NCBI RefSeq assembly: GCF_900168065.1
Contig: NZ_FUZZ01000001.1
Location: 682,001 to 746,000, forward strand
Origin: Chitinophaga ginsengisegetis
GTDB lineage: Bacteria > Bacteroidota > Bacteroidia > Chitinophagales > Chitinophagaceae
Direction of reading: 5' to 3'
Length of the DNA: 64,000 bases
Every line of letters starts with the position of its first letter. Within the stretch, counting starts at the first letter, position 1. Both the position numbers and the translations under genes were made by a program. Below are positions 26,760 to 37,300 of the stretch, piece by piece. The notes under the pieces were generated by a model, which was not told the origin of the DNA, did not search any database, and saw nothing but the letters and a program-made list of their open reading frames with translations.

Positions 26760-27728
26760 TTATTTACTTACCGGTGTAAATGTTTCCATTGTTACAGCCC
26801 GGTCCCTTGATACCAACGTATCTGTGCTAGCCACCTGCATACCCGGCAACGTAACCTGGTAATTGAGATAAAGCGCATCACGGTCTTTGCTGCCCCAGCT
26901 GTTCTTCTCTCCTTTTTTTACAAACTGGCCGCTTCCGGTGGCCGTGAAACTCCCATTGGCCGCGGAGATGGTACATTTACCACTGTCGTCGAACGTAAGC
27001 AGCAGTGTACAATAAATATTAACGCCGTCTTTGTCTTTATATACAACCGGGAACTCCAGTTCCTTCCGGGATCTGGTGTTCAGCATATTTACCTCATCCG
27101 ATTCAACATATTCTTTATGCCTCACGATCGTTTGATTTACGCTTCCGGACACCACATCTTTTCCCCTGCGCAGATAGTTCCCGTGCCAGGTGTTCACATA
27201 TTTGATAGCGTAAAGGATAAAGTCTTTTCCGCTCAAGATGGAGTCCGCACCTGATTTGTTGGTGATACGCAGCGGGATCACATAGGTATTCCGGATCGAT
27301 TTGGGATCATTAAAAAAAGCATCTGTCAGCTGTACCTCTACTCCTCCTGCGAGGCCGCCTTCCGGGATAACAATTTCGTTTGCTGCCAGTGAATAGTAGC
27401 TGGCGGGCATGGGTAAGATTTCGTCTTTACCGGCGCCAAACAGCAACCCGTTTCCCAACAGGGAATTATCTACCGCAATGCCAACATGCAGGTCCTTTTT
27501 GCTGTAGTAAACACCGCCGGTTGTGGCCATGATCTTACATTTGCCCTGGTTGTCCAGTTCTGTACTGAACACATCTTCCCCGAAAGTAATCGTCCGCACC
27601 GGGTACTGGTAAGCGAAATACACCGTCTGGTATTCATAATCCGGGAATACTACCTCTTTGTTGCATGCTGCTGCAACAAAGAGCAGCATGATGGGTATTA
27701 AGAACTTTTTCATCTTTGTTAATTTCAA
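26760..27728 (-). CDS. DUF1735-type surface glycan-binding lipoprotein (XusE-like)
   Basis: A lipoprotein of 322 residues (lipobox VAAAC, Cys22). The N-terminal part resembles DUF1735 (BT_3987-like), with a beta-sandwich containing YYSLAANEIVIPEGG and YVIPLRITNKSGADS; the C-terminal part resembles the paired DUF5627-like domain (NTWHGNYLRRG). Proteins of this type sit beside SusD and bind glycan at the surface without enzymatic activity. Its place between SusD and the GH10-CBM gene corresponds to xusE in the Prevotella xus cluster. The ATG at 27713 (MKKFLIP) is an alternative start. Confidence 0.82.
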   Translation of the reverse strand: MKLTKMKKFLIPIMLLFVAAACNKEVVFPDYEYQTVYFAYQYPVRTITFGEDVFSTELDNQGKCKIMATTGGVYYSKKDLHVGIAVDNSLLGNGLLFGAGKDEILPMPASYYSLAANEIVIPEGGLAGGVEVQLTDAFFNDPKSIRNTYVIPLRITNKSGADSILSGKDFILYAIKYVNTWHGNYLRRGKDVVSGSVNQTIVRHKEYVESDEVNMLNTRSRKELEFPVVYKDKDGVNIYCTLLLTFDDSGKCTISAANGSFTATGSGQFVKKGEKNSWGSKDRDALYLNYQVTLPGMQVASTDTLVSRDRAVTMETFTPVSK

Positions 27729-27767
27729 AAATCAAAGAAAAATTATTTAAGTATCAGGAGCATCCTG

Positions 27768-29540
27768 TTAGCGCCAGCCTTTGTTCTGTTCCAAAGATCC
27801 AAACTTGAGGATCTCCCCGTACGGGATGGGACCATAGATCATGAATGGCTGGAACTGCCGGTTTTCCACGTTAATAAAGGAGTAATTATTATTGCGGATA
27901 CTCACCCCTTTGGCGGTTTCGCTGAGAGGCGCCTTCCAACGGCGAAGGTCCCAAAAGCGAAAGCCTTCAAAGCACAGTTCTATTCGCCGCTCATTCCTGA
28001 TCAGCGCCCTCATCTGCTCTTTACTGCCTCTCATTTCTTCGAGATAGGCGTCTCCGTTAGTAGTTCCTACCCCGGCCCTGTTACGGATCGCTTTGATAAC
28101 ATCATAAGCGGAGAATCCGAAGGCGCCGGTGCCTGTTGGCCCCCAGGCTTCATTGGCAGCTTCTGCGTAGTTGAGAAAAATTTCGGTATACCGGATGTGT
28201 GGTTTGTAATGCCGTTGATTGTTCGCAGAGTTAGGATTCAGGTTAACATCCTGGCGCAACAACTTGCGCAGGTAGTAGCCGGTCCGGGAAGAAGTTTCTA
28301 CTTTATTCAGCGCATCGTTGGTGGGCCCATCTGCCGCAGTGTTGATCACTGTATTATTCGGGCCAGCGGTGCCGCCGTTAACCAGGATAAACATCCGCAG
28401 CCGGGGATCGCGGCCTACATAGGGATTGGCAGGATCATAACCGCTGGCTGCATCCGTAATCGGAAGCCCGTTCGCCATTGGGAAAGCATCCACCAGGTTT
28501 TGTGTTGGATTGATGCGGCCATTGCCAAATAAGCTCGGTGGGAAATTAGCCTGCTCCAGATCACGGTTGTCGCCGTAGTTATTTCTCCAAAGTATTTCGG
28601 AAGGATTTGCCCCATCGGCCAACCCGGCAATTTCGGAAGCATTGGAATACCAGTTAAGACCATTTGCAGATAAAGCCCCCAGCCCCCCTTTCAGGGCAAT
28701 TACTTCACCGGCGTAGTTTGCCGCGTCTGCCCAGGTGGTGGAGTTGCCCTCACCGCTGAAAGCCGGACTGGCAGCCAGTAATGCCGCTTTCGACCGGATG
28801 GCTTTCGCAATACGGCCTGTGAGGAATCCACGGAAAGCGGAACCAAAGGCGCGGTCATATTGTTCCTTCGTTACAGTACCATACTTTGCGGGAATAAGCG
28901 CGGCACTGGCAATGTTTTCGTAATCTGTTGGAAGCAGCTGATCGGCCTGGGCGAGGTCGCTGTAAATCTGCTTCATACAAGCGTCAAAATTACTCCTGGG
29001 CTTGTTGAAATCAGCATTTGGCCCCTGCACTTCAAGATTAATGGGTACGCCAAGTACAGCGCCACTTTCAGACATGCCGGCGTGCGCCTGCAGCAGGTGA
29101 TAATAGAAAAGGGCGCGTAAGCCATGTGCTTCCCCTTTTACCCGCATAGCAAACAATTTGCTCACGGCAGGATCAGCCGCCCATTTCACGGTGTCAACAT
29201 CCCGCAGCGTGATGTTAAGATACTGAATAGCGGCATAAGCGTTGGTCCACTGATTAAGCGGATTATTATTGGCGGTCCATTGTCCGTTTGCCATTTTCAG
29301 GAATGTATTGTTCTGATCATTGGTTACGGCATCGTCGGTAGCTACATCATTGAACGACCATGAATTTGTAGGGATACGGTTATAACCGTTGAGCAGCACG
29401 CCAAACGGAAGCCCTGCATCATTGGGGTTATAATTTCCCGGATTCAGCTCCGGGTTATTTTCAATTTCCGGTGTCAGCAGATCCTTGCAACTGGTCAGCA
29501 AAAGAACGGACGCCAGCAGCATGATGGTATATCTTTTCAT
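27768..29540 (-). CDS. SusD/RagB-family lipoprotein (XusD-like)
   Basis: A 590-residue surface lipoprotein (lipobox LLLTSC, Cys18) that should bind xylo-oligosaccharides and close the SusC channel encoded just upstream. SusD-family marks: N-terminal TPR-like helices (RVKGEAHGLRALFYYHLLQ), and the C-terminal segment ALIRNERRIELCFEGFRFWD with LRRWK, which is the conserved RagB/SusD end. It begins 21 bp after the SusC gene. It is the downstream one of two SusCD pairs and differs strongly in sequence from the other SusD at 32429. Confidence 0.95.
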   Translation of the reverse strand: MKRYTIMLLASVLLLTSCKDLLTPEIENNPELNPGNYNPNDAGLPFGVLLNGYNRIPTNSWSFNDVATDDAVTNDQNNTFLKMANGQWTANNNPLNQWTNAYAAIQYLNITLRDVDTVKWAADPAVSKLFAMRVKGEAHGLRALFYYHLLQAHAGMSESGAVLGVPINLEVQGPNADFNKPRSNFDACMKQIYSDLAQADQLLPTDYENIASAALIPAKYGTVTKEQYDRAFGSAFRGFLTGRIAKAIRSKAALLAASPAFSGEGNSTTWADAANYAGEVIALKGGLGALSANGLNWYSNASEIAGLADGANPSEILWRNNYGDNRDLEQANFPPSLFGNGRINPTQNLVDAFPMANGLPITDAASGYDPANPYVGRDPRLRMFILVNGGTAGPNNTVINTAADGPTNDALNKVETSSRTGYYLRKLLRQDVNLNPNSANNQRHYKPHIRYTEIFLNYAEAANEAWGPTGTGAFGFSAYDVIKAIRNRAGVGTTNGDAYLEEMRGSKEQMRALIRNERRIELCFEGFRFWDLRRWKAPLSETAKGVSIRNNNYSFINVENRQFQPFMIYGPIPYGEILKFGSLEQNKGWR

Positions 29541-29561
29541 AAAGTGGAATCTTGATTTAGA

Positions 29562-32381
29562 TTAGAACATAGCTTTTACTCCCAGGTTATATAAGCGGGT
29601 TTGAGGTGCACTGCCGATGTTCATCTCCATCAATTTACGTTCGGCAGAAAGCGTCAGTAAATTGAAGCCACTCACGTACACACCCATTTCCTTCACTATT
29701 TTTTTATTGCCAATCAGATCGCTCATATCATAAGAGATCTGCACTTTAGCCAGGTCGATACGGTTAGCCTTATACAGCCAGAAATCCGAATTGCGGAAAT
29801 TGTTGTCGCTGTTGAAAGTGGTCAGGCGCGGGTATTTCGCTGACCCGGCTGTTTCTGGTGTCCAGCGGTCTCTTACCACTTCGGAATATTTGTCTTCTCC
29901 ATCTACCCAGAACCAGGAGCTGTTCTTCATGCCGTAGGAACCGAAGCGGCCCTGGCCCAGCGCAAAGAAGGAGAACTGTTTCCATTTCACACTCACGTTT
30001 ACGCCTAAGGTAAGCGGTGAACCAAACCAGCCCCCACGGCCCAGGTACACTTCATCACGTGTATCAATCACCCCATCTCCATTCTGATCCTTATACTTGA
30101 TATCACCCGGTTTTACCTGGCCGAAAGTTTGGGAGGGAGAATTTTTAATATCATCTGCATCCTGGAAGAAGCCCTGGTGTTGCAGCCCCCATATCGCATC
30201 CAAAGGCCTGCCTTGTCTGTATTGGTAATTGTCTTCATAAGTTTCCGCGCGTTTTGTTGCGGTTGTTTTATAATAAGTACCTACCAGCCCGATGGAATAA
30301 TTGATGGCAGATAGTTTCTTATTCAGACTAAGGTTGAAATCAACCCCCATCCGTTTATCATCATTATAATTTATATAGGGGATGAAAGAAGATACCGGCC
30401 ATCCGGTGGTGAAATAAGAAGGAAACAACACGTTGGGCTGGATGATATTACCGGTAATTTTGTTGAGGAAGAAATTACCATCCAGTTTTATTAAGTTATG
30501 AAAGAAAGAACCCTCCAAACCGATACTGATCTCTTCCCTTTTCGGAAAACGCATATCCGGATTGGCTCCCCGCCTGGATTCTGTGGCTTGTACACCGGTA
30601 CCATCCTTCCAGCCAAACCAGCTTCCCTGTGTGTTGGTATAAACACCCTGGTATAAATAGTAATTGTCAATATCCAGATCAGTATGCAGCACACCGGCAG
30701 AAGCGGTCAAACGAAGATCATCCACTCCCCTTACTCCACGCATAAAGGGTTCGTTACTCAACCGCCAGCCCAGCGACACGGTGGGTGAAAAAGCGGTGCG
30801 GTTGCCTTCAGGCAGCTTCGCGCTATGGACTACGGCGCCGCTGAAATCAATATAGTAAGTACGACTCAGGTTGTAGCCCAGCTGTAACCCGAGATTAGCA
30901 TTGCTGACACGGTGGTACACGGCAGATTCAGATTGCTGAAAGCCATTCACCAATAATACTGCGGAAAGATGATGCCTGTTGCCGATAGTGTTCACATAGT
31001 TGAACTGCCCGGAAGCTGCAATAGTTTGGCGGTACCAGCTGTTGCTTACATTCTGTACGCCGGAAGTGGCATCCTGTCCGTACTGCGTGAGACTGCTGAT
31101 CAGATCCACGCCGGAATAGTTGTTCCAGGTGGGTGCATACACGGCATAAGTATTATTGAATGCCAGGTTATAGGACGTGTTATAGTCAACAGCAAAGGTA
31201 GACCGGAAGGAAAGCCCTTTCAATAAATTTCTCAGGTCTGCATTCACGCCTGTGTTGAACTGGAATTGCCTGCTGATATAGCGGTTGTTTCCACCTGCAT
31301 AGATGGCGGCAAACGGATTAGTTTGATCCAGCTGCGTTCCACCCAGCAAATATTTCCCATCAATAATATGGTTACTGTTCTTCACAAATACGTTGGAAGC
31401 TTCATCCGTTGTTTCAATCATATCCAAAGGAATGAGCGGGGCAAAACGATGCGGACGCAAGGTAGCCGCGCTTTCCCAGTAATTGGTATTTACACCCCTG
31501 CCGGTATAGAAAATGGCGGCAGCATCCACATTACAGGAAATATACTGGTTGAGATTAACATCCACGTTACCACGCAAATTAAGGCGATCGGATTTGCCAT
31601 TGTCCACCGCCTCGCCAAAGTTGAGCAACGAACCGTTGGTCTGGTAACCGATATTGGTGTAATACCGTGCCTTATCATTTCCCCCGGAAATTTCTGCTGT
31701 TACATCATATCTGCCAAAGGCGTTTTTAAGATATTTGTCGGAGTAATAATCCACATTAGGATACCTGTATGGATTTTTACCTGCGGCATAATTATAAATC
31801 GTTTCGGGGCTATAAAGCTCAGCCAGTCCGTCGTTGCGGCGCGCTTCATTGTAAAGCGTCATGTACTCTGCTGATCCCAGGTAGTGGGGATAGGCTTTGG
31901 GAACATTTACGCCAGCGTTTGCCCGGATGTCGATCCGCTGATTGCCCGGGTTCCCTCTTTTAGTAGTAATGTACACTACTCCTTTTGCAGCCCTGCTGCC
32001 ATAAAGCGCTACGGCATTCACTCCTTTGAGAAAAGAGATCTGTTCAATTTCTGTGGGCATTACATTTCCTGCTTCACGGGGTACGCCATCAATGACGAGC
32101 AGATAGCTACCCATGCCCCACATACTATTTCCATTAAAACCATTTACCCAGCCATCCATATTTTCCAGGCTGTAAGTCATATAGTTTAGTTTCATTTGTG
32201 ATGCCACGTCTACCGCCGAAACGCCTCCTGGCAGGTCTTTTCTATCCACCTTCCGGAATGCCACCTGTACCCGCTCGTCAGGCATATTGGAGATAGTTTT
32301 TGCCGTGGTATCCTGCGCCTGTAAAACCGGTGTCCCGCTTATCAGCGCCGCAGATACTATTAATGCTTTTATCTGATTCAT
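29562..32381 (-). CDS. SusC-family TonB-linked receptor lacking the N-terminal regulatory-like domain (XusC-like)
   Basis: A 939-residue TonB-dependent outer-membrane channel. After the signal peptide (ending near VLQAQ) the protein goes almost directly into the plug: DLPGGVSAVDVASQMK, SYLLVIDGVPREAGN and ALYGSRAAKGVVYITTKRG are SusC plug signatures. The usual carboxypeptidase-regulatory-like domain and the DVVVVGYG-type segment are missing, so it is about 120 residues shorter than its neighbour at 34318. The barrel is intact and ends YNLGVKAMF. It is the second channel of a tandem pair and probably takes a different oligosaccharide size or branching. Confidence 0.93.
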   Translation of the reverse strand: MNQIKALIVSAALISGTPVLQAQDTTAKTISNMPDERVQVAFRKVDRKDLPGGVSAVDVASQMKLNYMTYSLENMDGWVNGFNGNSMWGMGSYLLVIDGVPREAGNVMPTEIEQISFLKGVNAVALYGSRAAKGVVYITTKRGNPGNQRIDIRANAGVNVPKAYPHYLGSAEYMTLYNEARRNDGLAELYSPETIYNYAAGKNPYRYPNVDYYSDKYLKNAFGRYDVTAEISGGNDKARYYTNIGYQTNGSLLNFGEAVDNGKSDRLNLRGNVDVNLNQYISCNVDAAAIFYTGRGVNTNYWESAATLRPHRFAPLIPLDMIETTDEASNVFVKNSNHIIDGKYLLGGTQLDQTNPFAAIYAGGNNRYISRQFQFNTGVNADLRNLLKGLSFRSTFAVDYNTSYNLAFNNTYAVYAPTWNNYSGVDLISSLTQYGQDATSGVQNVSNSWYRQTIAASGQFNYVNTIGNRHHLSAVLLVNGFQQSESAVYHRVSNANLGLQLGYNLSRTYYIDFSGAVVHSAKLPEGNRTAFSPTVSLGWRLSNEPFMRGVRGVDDLRLTASAGVLHTDLDIDNYYLYQGVYTNTQGSWFGWKDGTGVQATESRRGANPDMRFPKREEISIGLEGSFFHNLIKLDGNFFLNKITGNIIQPNVLFPSYFTTGWPVSSFIPYINYNDDKRMGVDFNLSLNKKLSAINYSIGLVGTYYKTTATKRAETYEDNYQYRQGRPLDAIWGLQHQGFFQDADDIKNSPSQTFGQVKPGDIKYKDQNGDGVIDTRDEVYLGRGGWFGSPLTLGVNVSVKWKQFSFFALGQGRFGSYGMKNSSWFWVDGEDKYSEVVRDRWTPETAGSAKYPRLTTFNSDNNFRNSDFWLYKANRIDLAKVQISYDMSDLIGNKKIVKEMGVYVSGFNLLTLSAERKLMEMNIGSAPQTRLYNLGVKAMF

Positions 32382-32428
32382 GAATTTTTGAAATTAACAG
32401 TAAACGATACATGTAAGGGTTGCACGTT

Positions 32429-34306
32429 TTACCAACCCGGGTTCTGTGGGAATTCCAGGTACATATTGGCATCCGAATTTTTTAACGGCAGCCAGTAATG
32501 TTTTTCGGTATACCTGCGCTCCAGGATCACGGCTTCGCGTAAATTGAGTACCCGGTTGTTCTTTGGATCTGCAGTACTGAACGATGGCGACCGGTCAAAC
32601 TCCACAGATTTTTTCAGTGTGTAAGGACTTTGGATCAGCAACATCCATCTTCTCAGGTCATTGAAACGATGGCCTTCGAAAGACAGTTCCACCGCACGTT
32701 CGCGGCGTACTTCGCTCATGAAGCCATCCAGGGAAGCAGTGAAGCGGGCAGCCACGCGTCCAACACCGGCCCGGTCGCGGATCACATTAATGGCGTCTAC
32801 TGCTGTTTTAGCATAGTTACCGGCTTTGCCGGTGGCGGAGCCGTAGCCCTGCGCGGCTGCTTCTGCGTACATGATGTATATATCTGCCAAACGCATATAA
32901 GGCAGGTGAATGTTAAGCGCCTTGTCGTAAGTCCAGCCATTATCAAAGCGGTTAGCAGTTATCGGAATAAACTTATAAAGCAGGTAACCGGAACGACTGC
33001 CGCTGCTGACGTCGCGGTAAGTTCCACCGGTATGAAGATTTGCATAACGGTTTCTTTCGTCGGTAGTGGCGCCCTGCACACATTTAACCCCGTCGAAAAC
33101 AATATCGTTGTAGAAACGCGGGTCCCTGCCTCTCCATGGGTAAGCCGGGTCATATCCCGATTCCGGATCGGCCTGTGTAATGTCTTTAATAGGCAGGCCG
33201 TTAGCCATGCCGTAATAATCAACATAGTTAGCTGTAGGAACGAAGGTGATGGCTTCTTCTGTGATCAAAGCCGGGCCGTATTGTTTGGCGGTACCATAGG
33301 TAGAACCATGCGCGCCATAATAAGGACTACGGAAAATAGCTTCTGTACCGCCGGGCATTAACCAGTTCTGACCGGTGCTGTAGAAATTTGTATAGTACTT
33401 GGAGAATTCTACCAGCTTATAAGGCGCATCTCCCGACTCGCACAGCTGCAACAACTCACCAAATGCGGTGGCCGCTTTTTTGCAATATTCCAGGTTATAT
33501 GTTTTGCTGCCGGTGGATACATAATTCATCAACGGACTACCCGCCCACAAATAGTTTTTACCCAGGTAGCCCAGCGCCATAATCTTATTAATACGCAGCT
33601 GATTTTTCCCCAGCGTTCTTTTTCCTGCGGTAGTATTATCCCAGTTTACGGGCAGCAGGTTTGCCGCCTCTCTGAAGTCGGCCGCGGCTTTATCTGCACA
33701 CTCGCTGTATTTGAGACGTGGTAAGGTCAGCTTCTGATCGCCGGGAAGTACCTGGTCAATGTAAGGTAAACCACCAAAATACTGGATGAACATAAAATGA
33801 AACCATCCCCTGAAAAACAGCAATTGTCCTTTAATCAGGTCCTTCTCTTCCTGGGTGGCATCTGTTAGTTTATCAATATTTGCCAGGCCCATATTGGCTT
33901 TCCGGATACCGTACCATCCCAGTTTCCACATCGATTTTGCAAAGCGGTCGTCGTTGGTACTGGTATTATTCCGGTCCATCCAACCGGCCTGCCAGCCGTC
34001 GAACTGCGATTGCCAGCCCCAGAAATCGCCATTGTCTATTTTTACTATAAAGTGAAAATCGCGTGCGGTAGATTGAATTTCATCTTCTCCCCAGTTCCAG
34101 GAATTTGTCCAGTAAGCATTGGTAAAATCCGGTATGCAATGATAGAGTTCTTCGGTAAAGCCCTGAAAACTGATAAAGGTTTTAAATGCATTTTCCTCAG
34201 ACACGATAGATTGTGGTTCCTTATCCAGGAACTTCTTGCAGGATGCCAGGCCAAGTACCATCACTATCCCGGCAAATGCAAGCAGTATCTTTGTATACTT
34301 ATTCAT
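32429..34306 (-). CDS. SusD/RagB-family lipoprotein (XusB-like)
   Basis: A 625-residue surface glycan-binding lipoprotein (lipobox GLASC, Cys23). The frame continues to 34432, but that would overlap the SusC gene by over 100 bp; the ATG at 34306 opens a clear signal peptide (MNKYTKILLAFAG). Features: TPR-like helices (KGQLLFFRGWFHFMFIQYFG) and the terminal SusD motif RRERAVELSFEGHRFNDLRR. It is 11 bp after the SusC gene at 34318 and is the first SusD of the xylan locus. Aromatic-rich stretches in the middle are consistent with glycan stacking but not proof of it. Confidence 0.95.
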   Translation of the reverse strand: MNKYTKILLAFAGIVMVLGLASCKKFLDKEPQSIVSEENAFKTFISFQGFTEELYHCIPDFTNAYWTNSWNWGEDEIQSTARDFHFIVKIDNGDFWGWQSQFDGWQAGWMDRNNTSTNDDRFAKSMWKLGWYGIRKANMGLANIDKLTDATQEEKDLIKGQLLFFRGWFHFMFIQYFGGLPYIDQVLPGDQKLTLPRLKYSECADKAAADFREAANLLPVNWDNTTAGKRTLGKNQLRINKIMALGYLGKNYLWAGSPLMNYVSTGSKTYNLEYCKKAATAFGELLQLCESGDAPYKLVEFSKYYTNFYSTGQNWLMPGGTEAIFRSPYYGAHGSTYGTAKQYGPALITEEAITFVPTANYVDYYGMANGLPIKDITQADPESGYDPAYPWRGRDPRFYNDIVFDGVKCVQGATTDERNRYANLHTGGTYRDVSSGSRSGYLLYKFIPITANRFDNGWTYDKALNIHLPYMRLADIYIMYAEAAAQGYGSATGKAGNYAKTAVDAINVIRDRAGVGRVAARFTASLDGFMSEVRRERAVELSFEGHRFNDLRRWMLLIQSPYTLKKSVEFDRSPSFSTADPKNNRVLNLREAVILERRYTEKHYWLPLKNSDANMYLEFPQNPGW

Positions 34307-34317
34307 AAAGATTATGT

Positions 34318-37300
34318 TTAGAAAGTAAAATTGGCTCCGAGATTGTAACGCTTCACCGTAGGATAAGCTCCCTGTGATGCCCAGCCGGTACCTGCGAAAT
34401 TTGATTCGCGGTCGTCCGGCATCTTGCTCCATGCCGCCAGGTTATTGCCGTTAAGATATATTCTCAGTGATTCAAGACCCGCCCGTTTTATAAATCCTTT
34501 ATCGATTGTGTAGGCGATTTCAGCGTTCTTTAACCGCAGATAGGAACCATCATACATATATTGGGTACCGCGGTAATAACCTGCGGGCGTGGACAGCCAG
34601 CGTGGCATCGGTACATCTCCGTTGGTATTATTCTTCGACCAGTAACTGCCTTCGTTATAAACCGTGTGTCCCTGGGAACCCAAACTGTTAAATACCACCT
34701 GGCGGGTTACGTTATTCACGCCGTAGAATTGTACAAAAGCACTCAGCCCTTTCCAGTCCACGCCAAAGGTGGCGTTGTAGGTATTTGTGGGCCATCCGCT
34801 ATGCCCATAGGGGATGTTGTCCCTTGCGTCAATCACGCCATCGCCGTTGTAATCAACGATGTAATAGTTGCCCGGTAGTTTCTGGTTGTCGTTGGTATTG
34901 TGCATGGTGCTGCCATAAAGCTCGTCCCATGTGTTGTAGTAGCCCTGGCTGACATAAGAATACGCCTGGCCAATCTGCATGCCTTCTGATTTCTGATAAG
35001 CCGGCAGCAGTTCGGGGTTGTCGGCTTCGATGATTTTATTTTTGGTATGGGTCATGTTCAGGTCAGACCAAAGCCTGAGTTGTTTCCTGATGGGATAGCT
35101 GAAGTGCAGTTCCAGCTCATATCCCCGCGACGTTACGCGGCCAAGATTAGCCACCGGAGGAGTAGTGCCGTAATAAGACGGAACAGACGACCTGTTGGCA
35201 AGCAATATTTTGGAACGTTTGTCTTCGAAGAAATCCACCTTACCTTTTATGAACCCTTTGAATAATTCAAAATCGGCTCCCACATTAATTTTCTCGGCCT
35301 GTTCCCATTGCACATTCGGGTTACCCACGGTAGATTCGCGGTACCAGTTGAACGGACTTTGCTCAGCTCCTTCGCCGGTGGTACCCAACCGCGACAGCCC
35401 GCCATAAGCCCACTCGGTGAGGTATAAGAAACGACCCGCCACGTTATCAAAACCCGTTTGTCCGTATGAGGCGCGGAACTTCAACAGGTCCAGGAATTTT
35501 ACGTTTTCCATGAAATGCTCATTGGATAAGATCCAGTTCACACCCCCTGAAGAAAAGAAGGCAAAGCGGTAATCAGGTGCGAATTTTTCCGAACCATTAT
35601 AGGCGCCATTGTATTCGATCGTGTATTTATTCTTGTAGTTGTAGGTAGCACGGAATACCCAATCTTCGCGGTACGAGGGTATCATGCTGCCACTGGCCGT
35701 AACATTGCGGTTCAGCAGTCCCATGGCAGTTACATTATGGTCATCTGCAATCGTCTTTGCATAATTCAATTGCAGCTGGTAAAACAACCTCCGTTGATTA
35801 TCCGTAACGGCGCCTGCTGCCGGCGACCACTTGATGCCTTCCTGGAAATCGAAATTGGTTACGCCATCGAAAGCGCTCTTGTAATATACATTTCCGGTGG
35901 CGGGGTCTATCCATTTGCGTTGTACGTCGTGGTAAAGGTCATTCACCCCCCTGTCGCTTTCAACGAAAGTATTATCCATTGAAACAGTGGCATTGAATTT
36001 CAATCCGTCCACAAGCTTATCCAGGTTCTGTTCCACCGTGAAGTCGGTAGTGATGCGTGTAGTGGTCTGGTATTGAATACCACCCACTGCGAGGCTCCTT
36101 GCCGAGTTTTCTGCGCGTCCTTCATTTGGCGCATAGTAGCCCCAGGAGCCATCCGCATATACCGGCAGGAATACATCCGGCGCCGTAGTATACGCGTCGA
36201 TCCAGGAGCCGTATTGATTACCCGAAAATCCCCACGGACTTTTCCGCACGCCATATGATCCGGAGAGATTTACTTTAAAAAGTGTAGAGGGTGTTAATTG
36301 AAAATCCAGGTTGGAACGGACATTTAATCTTGTAAAACCGAAACCGGGTTTATACCCACGCCTGTTATCGTATATTTTAAAAAGATCGGCTTCATGCAGA
36401 AAATCCGCACTGGTGAAATATTTTACAAAACGGGTTCCCCCGCTGATGTTCAGGTTTGCATTTTGTGACGTTGCATAATCCTTGAATAAGGTTTTTGCCC
36501 AGTCCACATTAGGATAACGTTCGGCCTCTTCCAGGTTGGCGGGGTTCCGGTATTTATCCAAAATAGCCTGCGGGTAAAAGTTGTTCCAGCTTTCAGGCTT
36601 TAATGCGAGTTCGTATTCTATGGCCTCATTAACAGTACGCAAAGCGTCGTACGAATCTGCCTTTCCAGGCAATTTAGAAGGCGCTTTCACAATATTATTT
36701 ATGGTAGCACGGATGGAAGCTTTGCCCAGCTTTCCTCTTTTAGTAGTGATGAGGATAACGCCGTTGGCGCCCCGCGAACCAAATACCGCCGTAGCCGAAG
36801 CATCTTTTAAAACCGTTACGGTTTCTACAGAACCGATATCGACACTGGACATTGGCCGCTCCACACCGTCCACCAATATTAAAGGATTACTGTTATTCCA
36901 GGTGCTAAGTCCGCGGATGATCAGTTGAGGATCTTCTTCGCCGGGTAAACCGGTGCTTTGGGCCGTAATAAGACCGGGTACATTTCCGGTGAGTGCAGCG
37001 CCGATATTCGACACACCACCGGCCCGTTCCAACGTTTTACCATTGGTTTGTGAAACGGCGGCCACAACGCTCTCCTTTTTCTGCCGGCCATAACCTACGA
37101 TCACCACATCTTCCAGACCAAAAACATTGTCTTTCATGGTGACCGAAATATTTGACTGGTTACGGATGTTTACTTCCTGCGGTGTCTTTCCTATAAAACT
37201 GAAAATAAGCACGTGTTTATCGGCAGGAACGCGCAGGAGAAATTTCCCATCATTACCTGTGCTGGTACTGATTTTTGTTTCTTTTATCTGTACCGTTGTA

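Noticed and set aside
34307..34432. N-terminal extension of the XusB-like protein
   Set aside because: It would overlap the SusC coding region by over 100 bp and push the signal peptide to residue 43.
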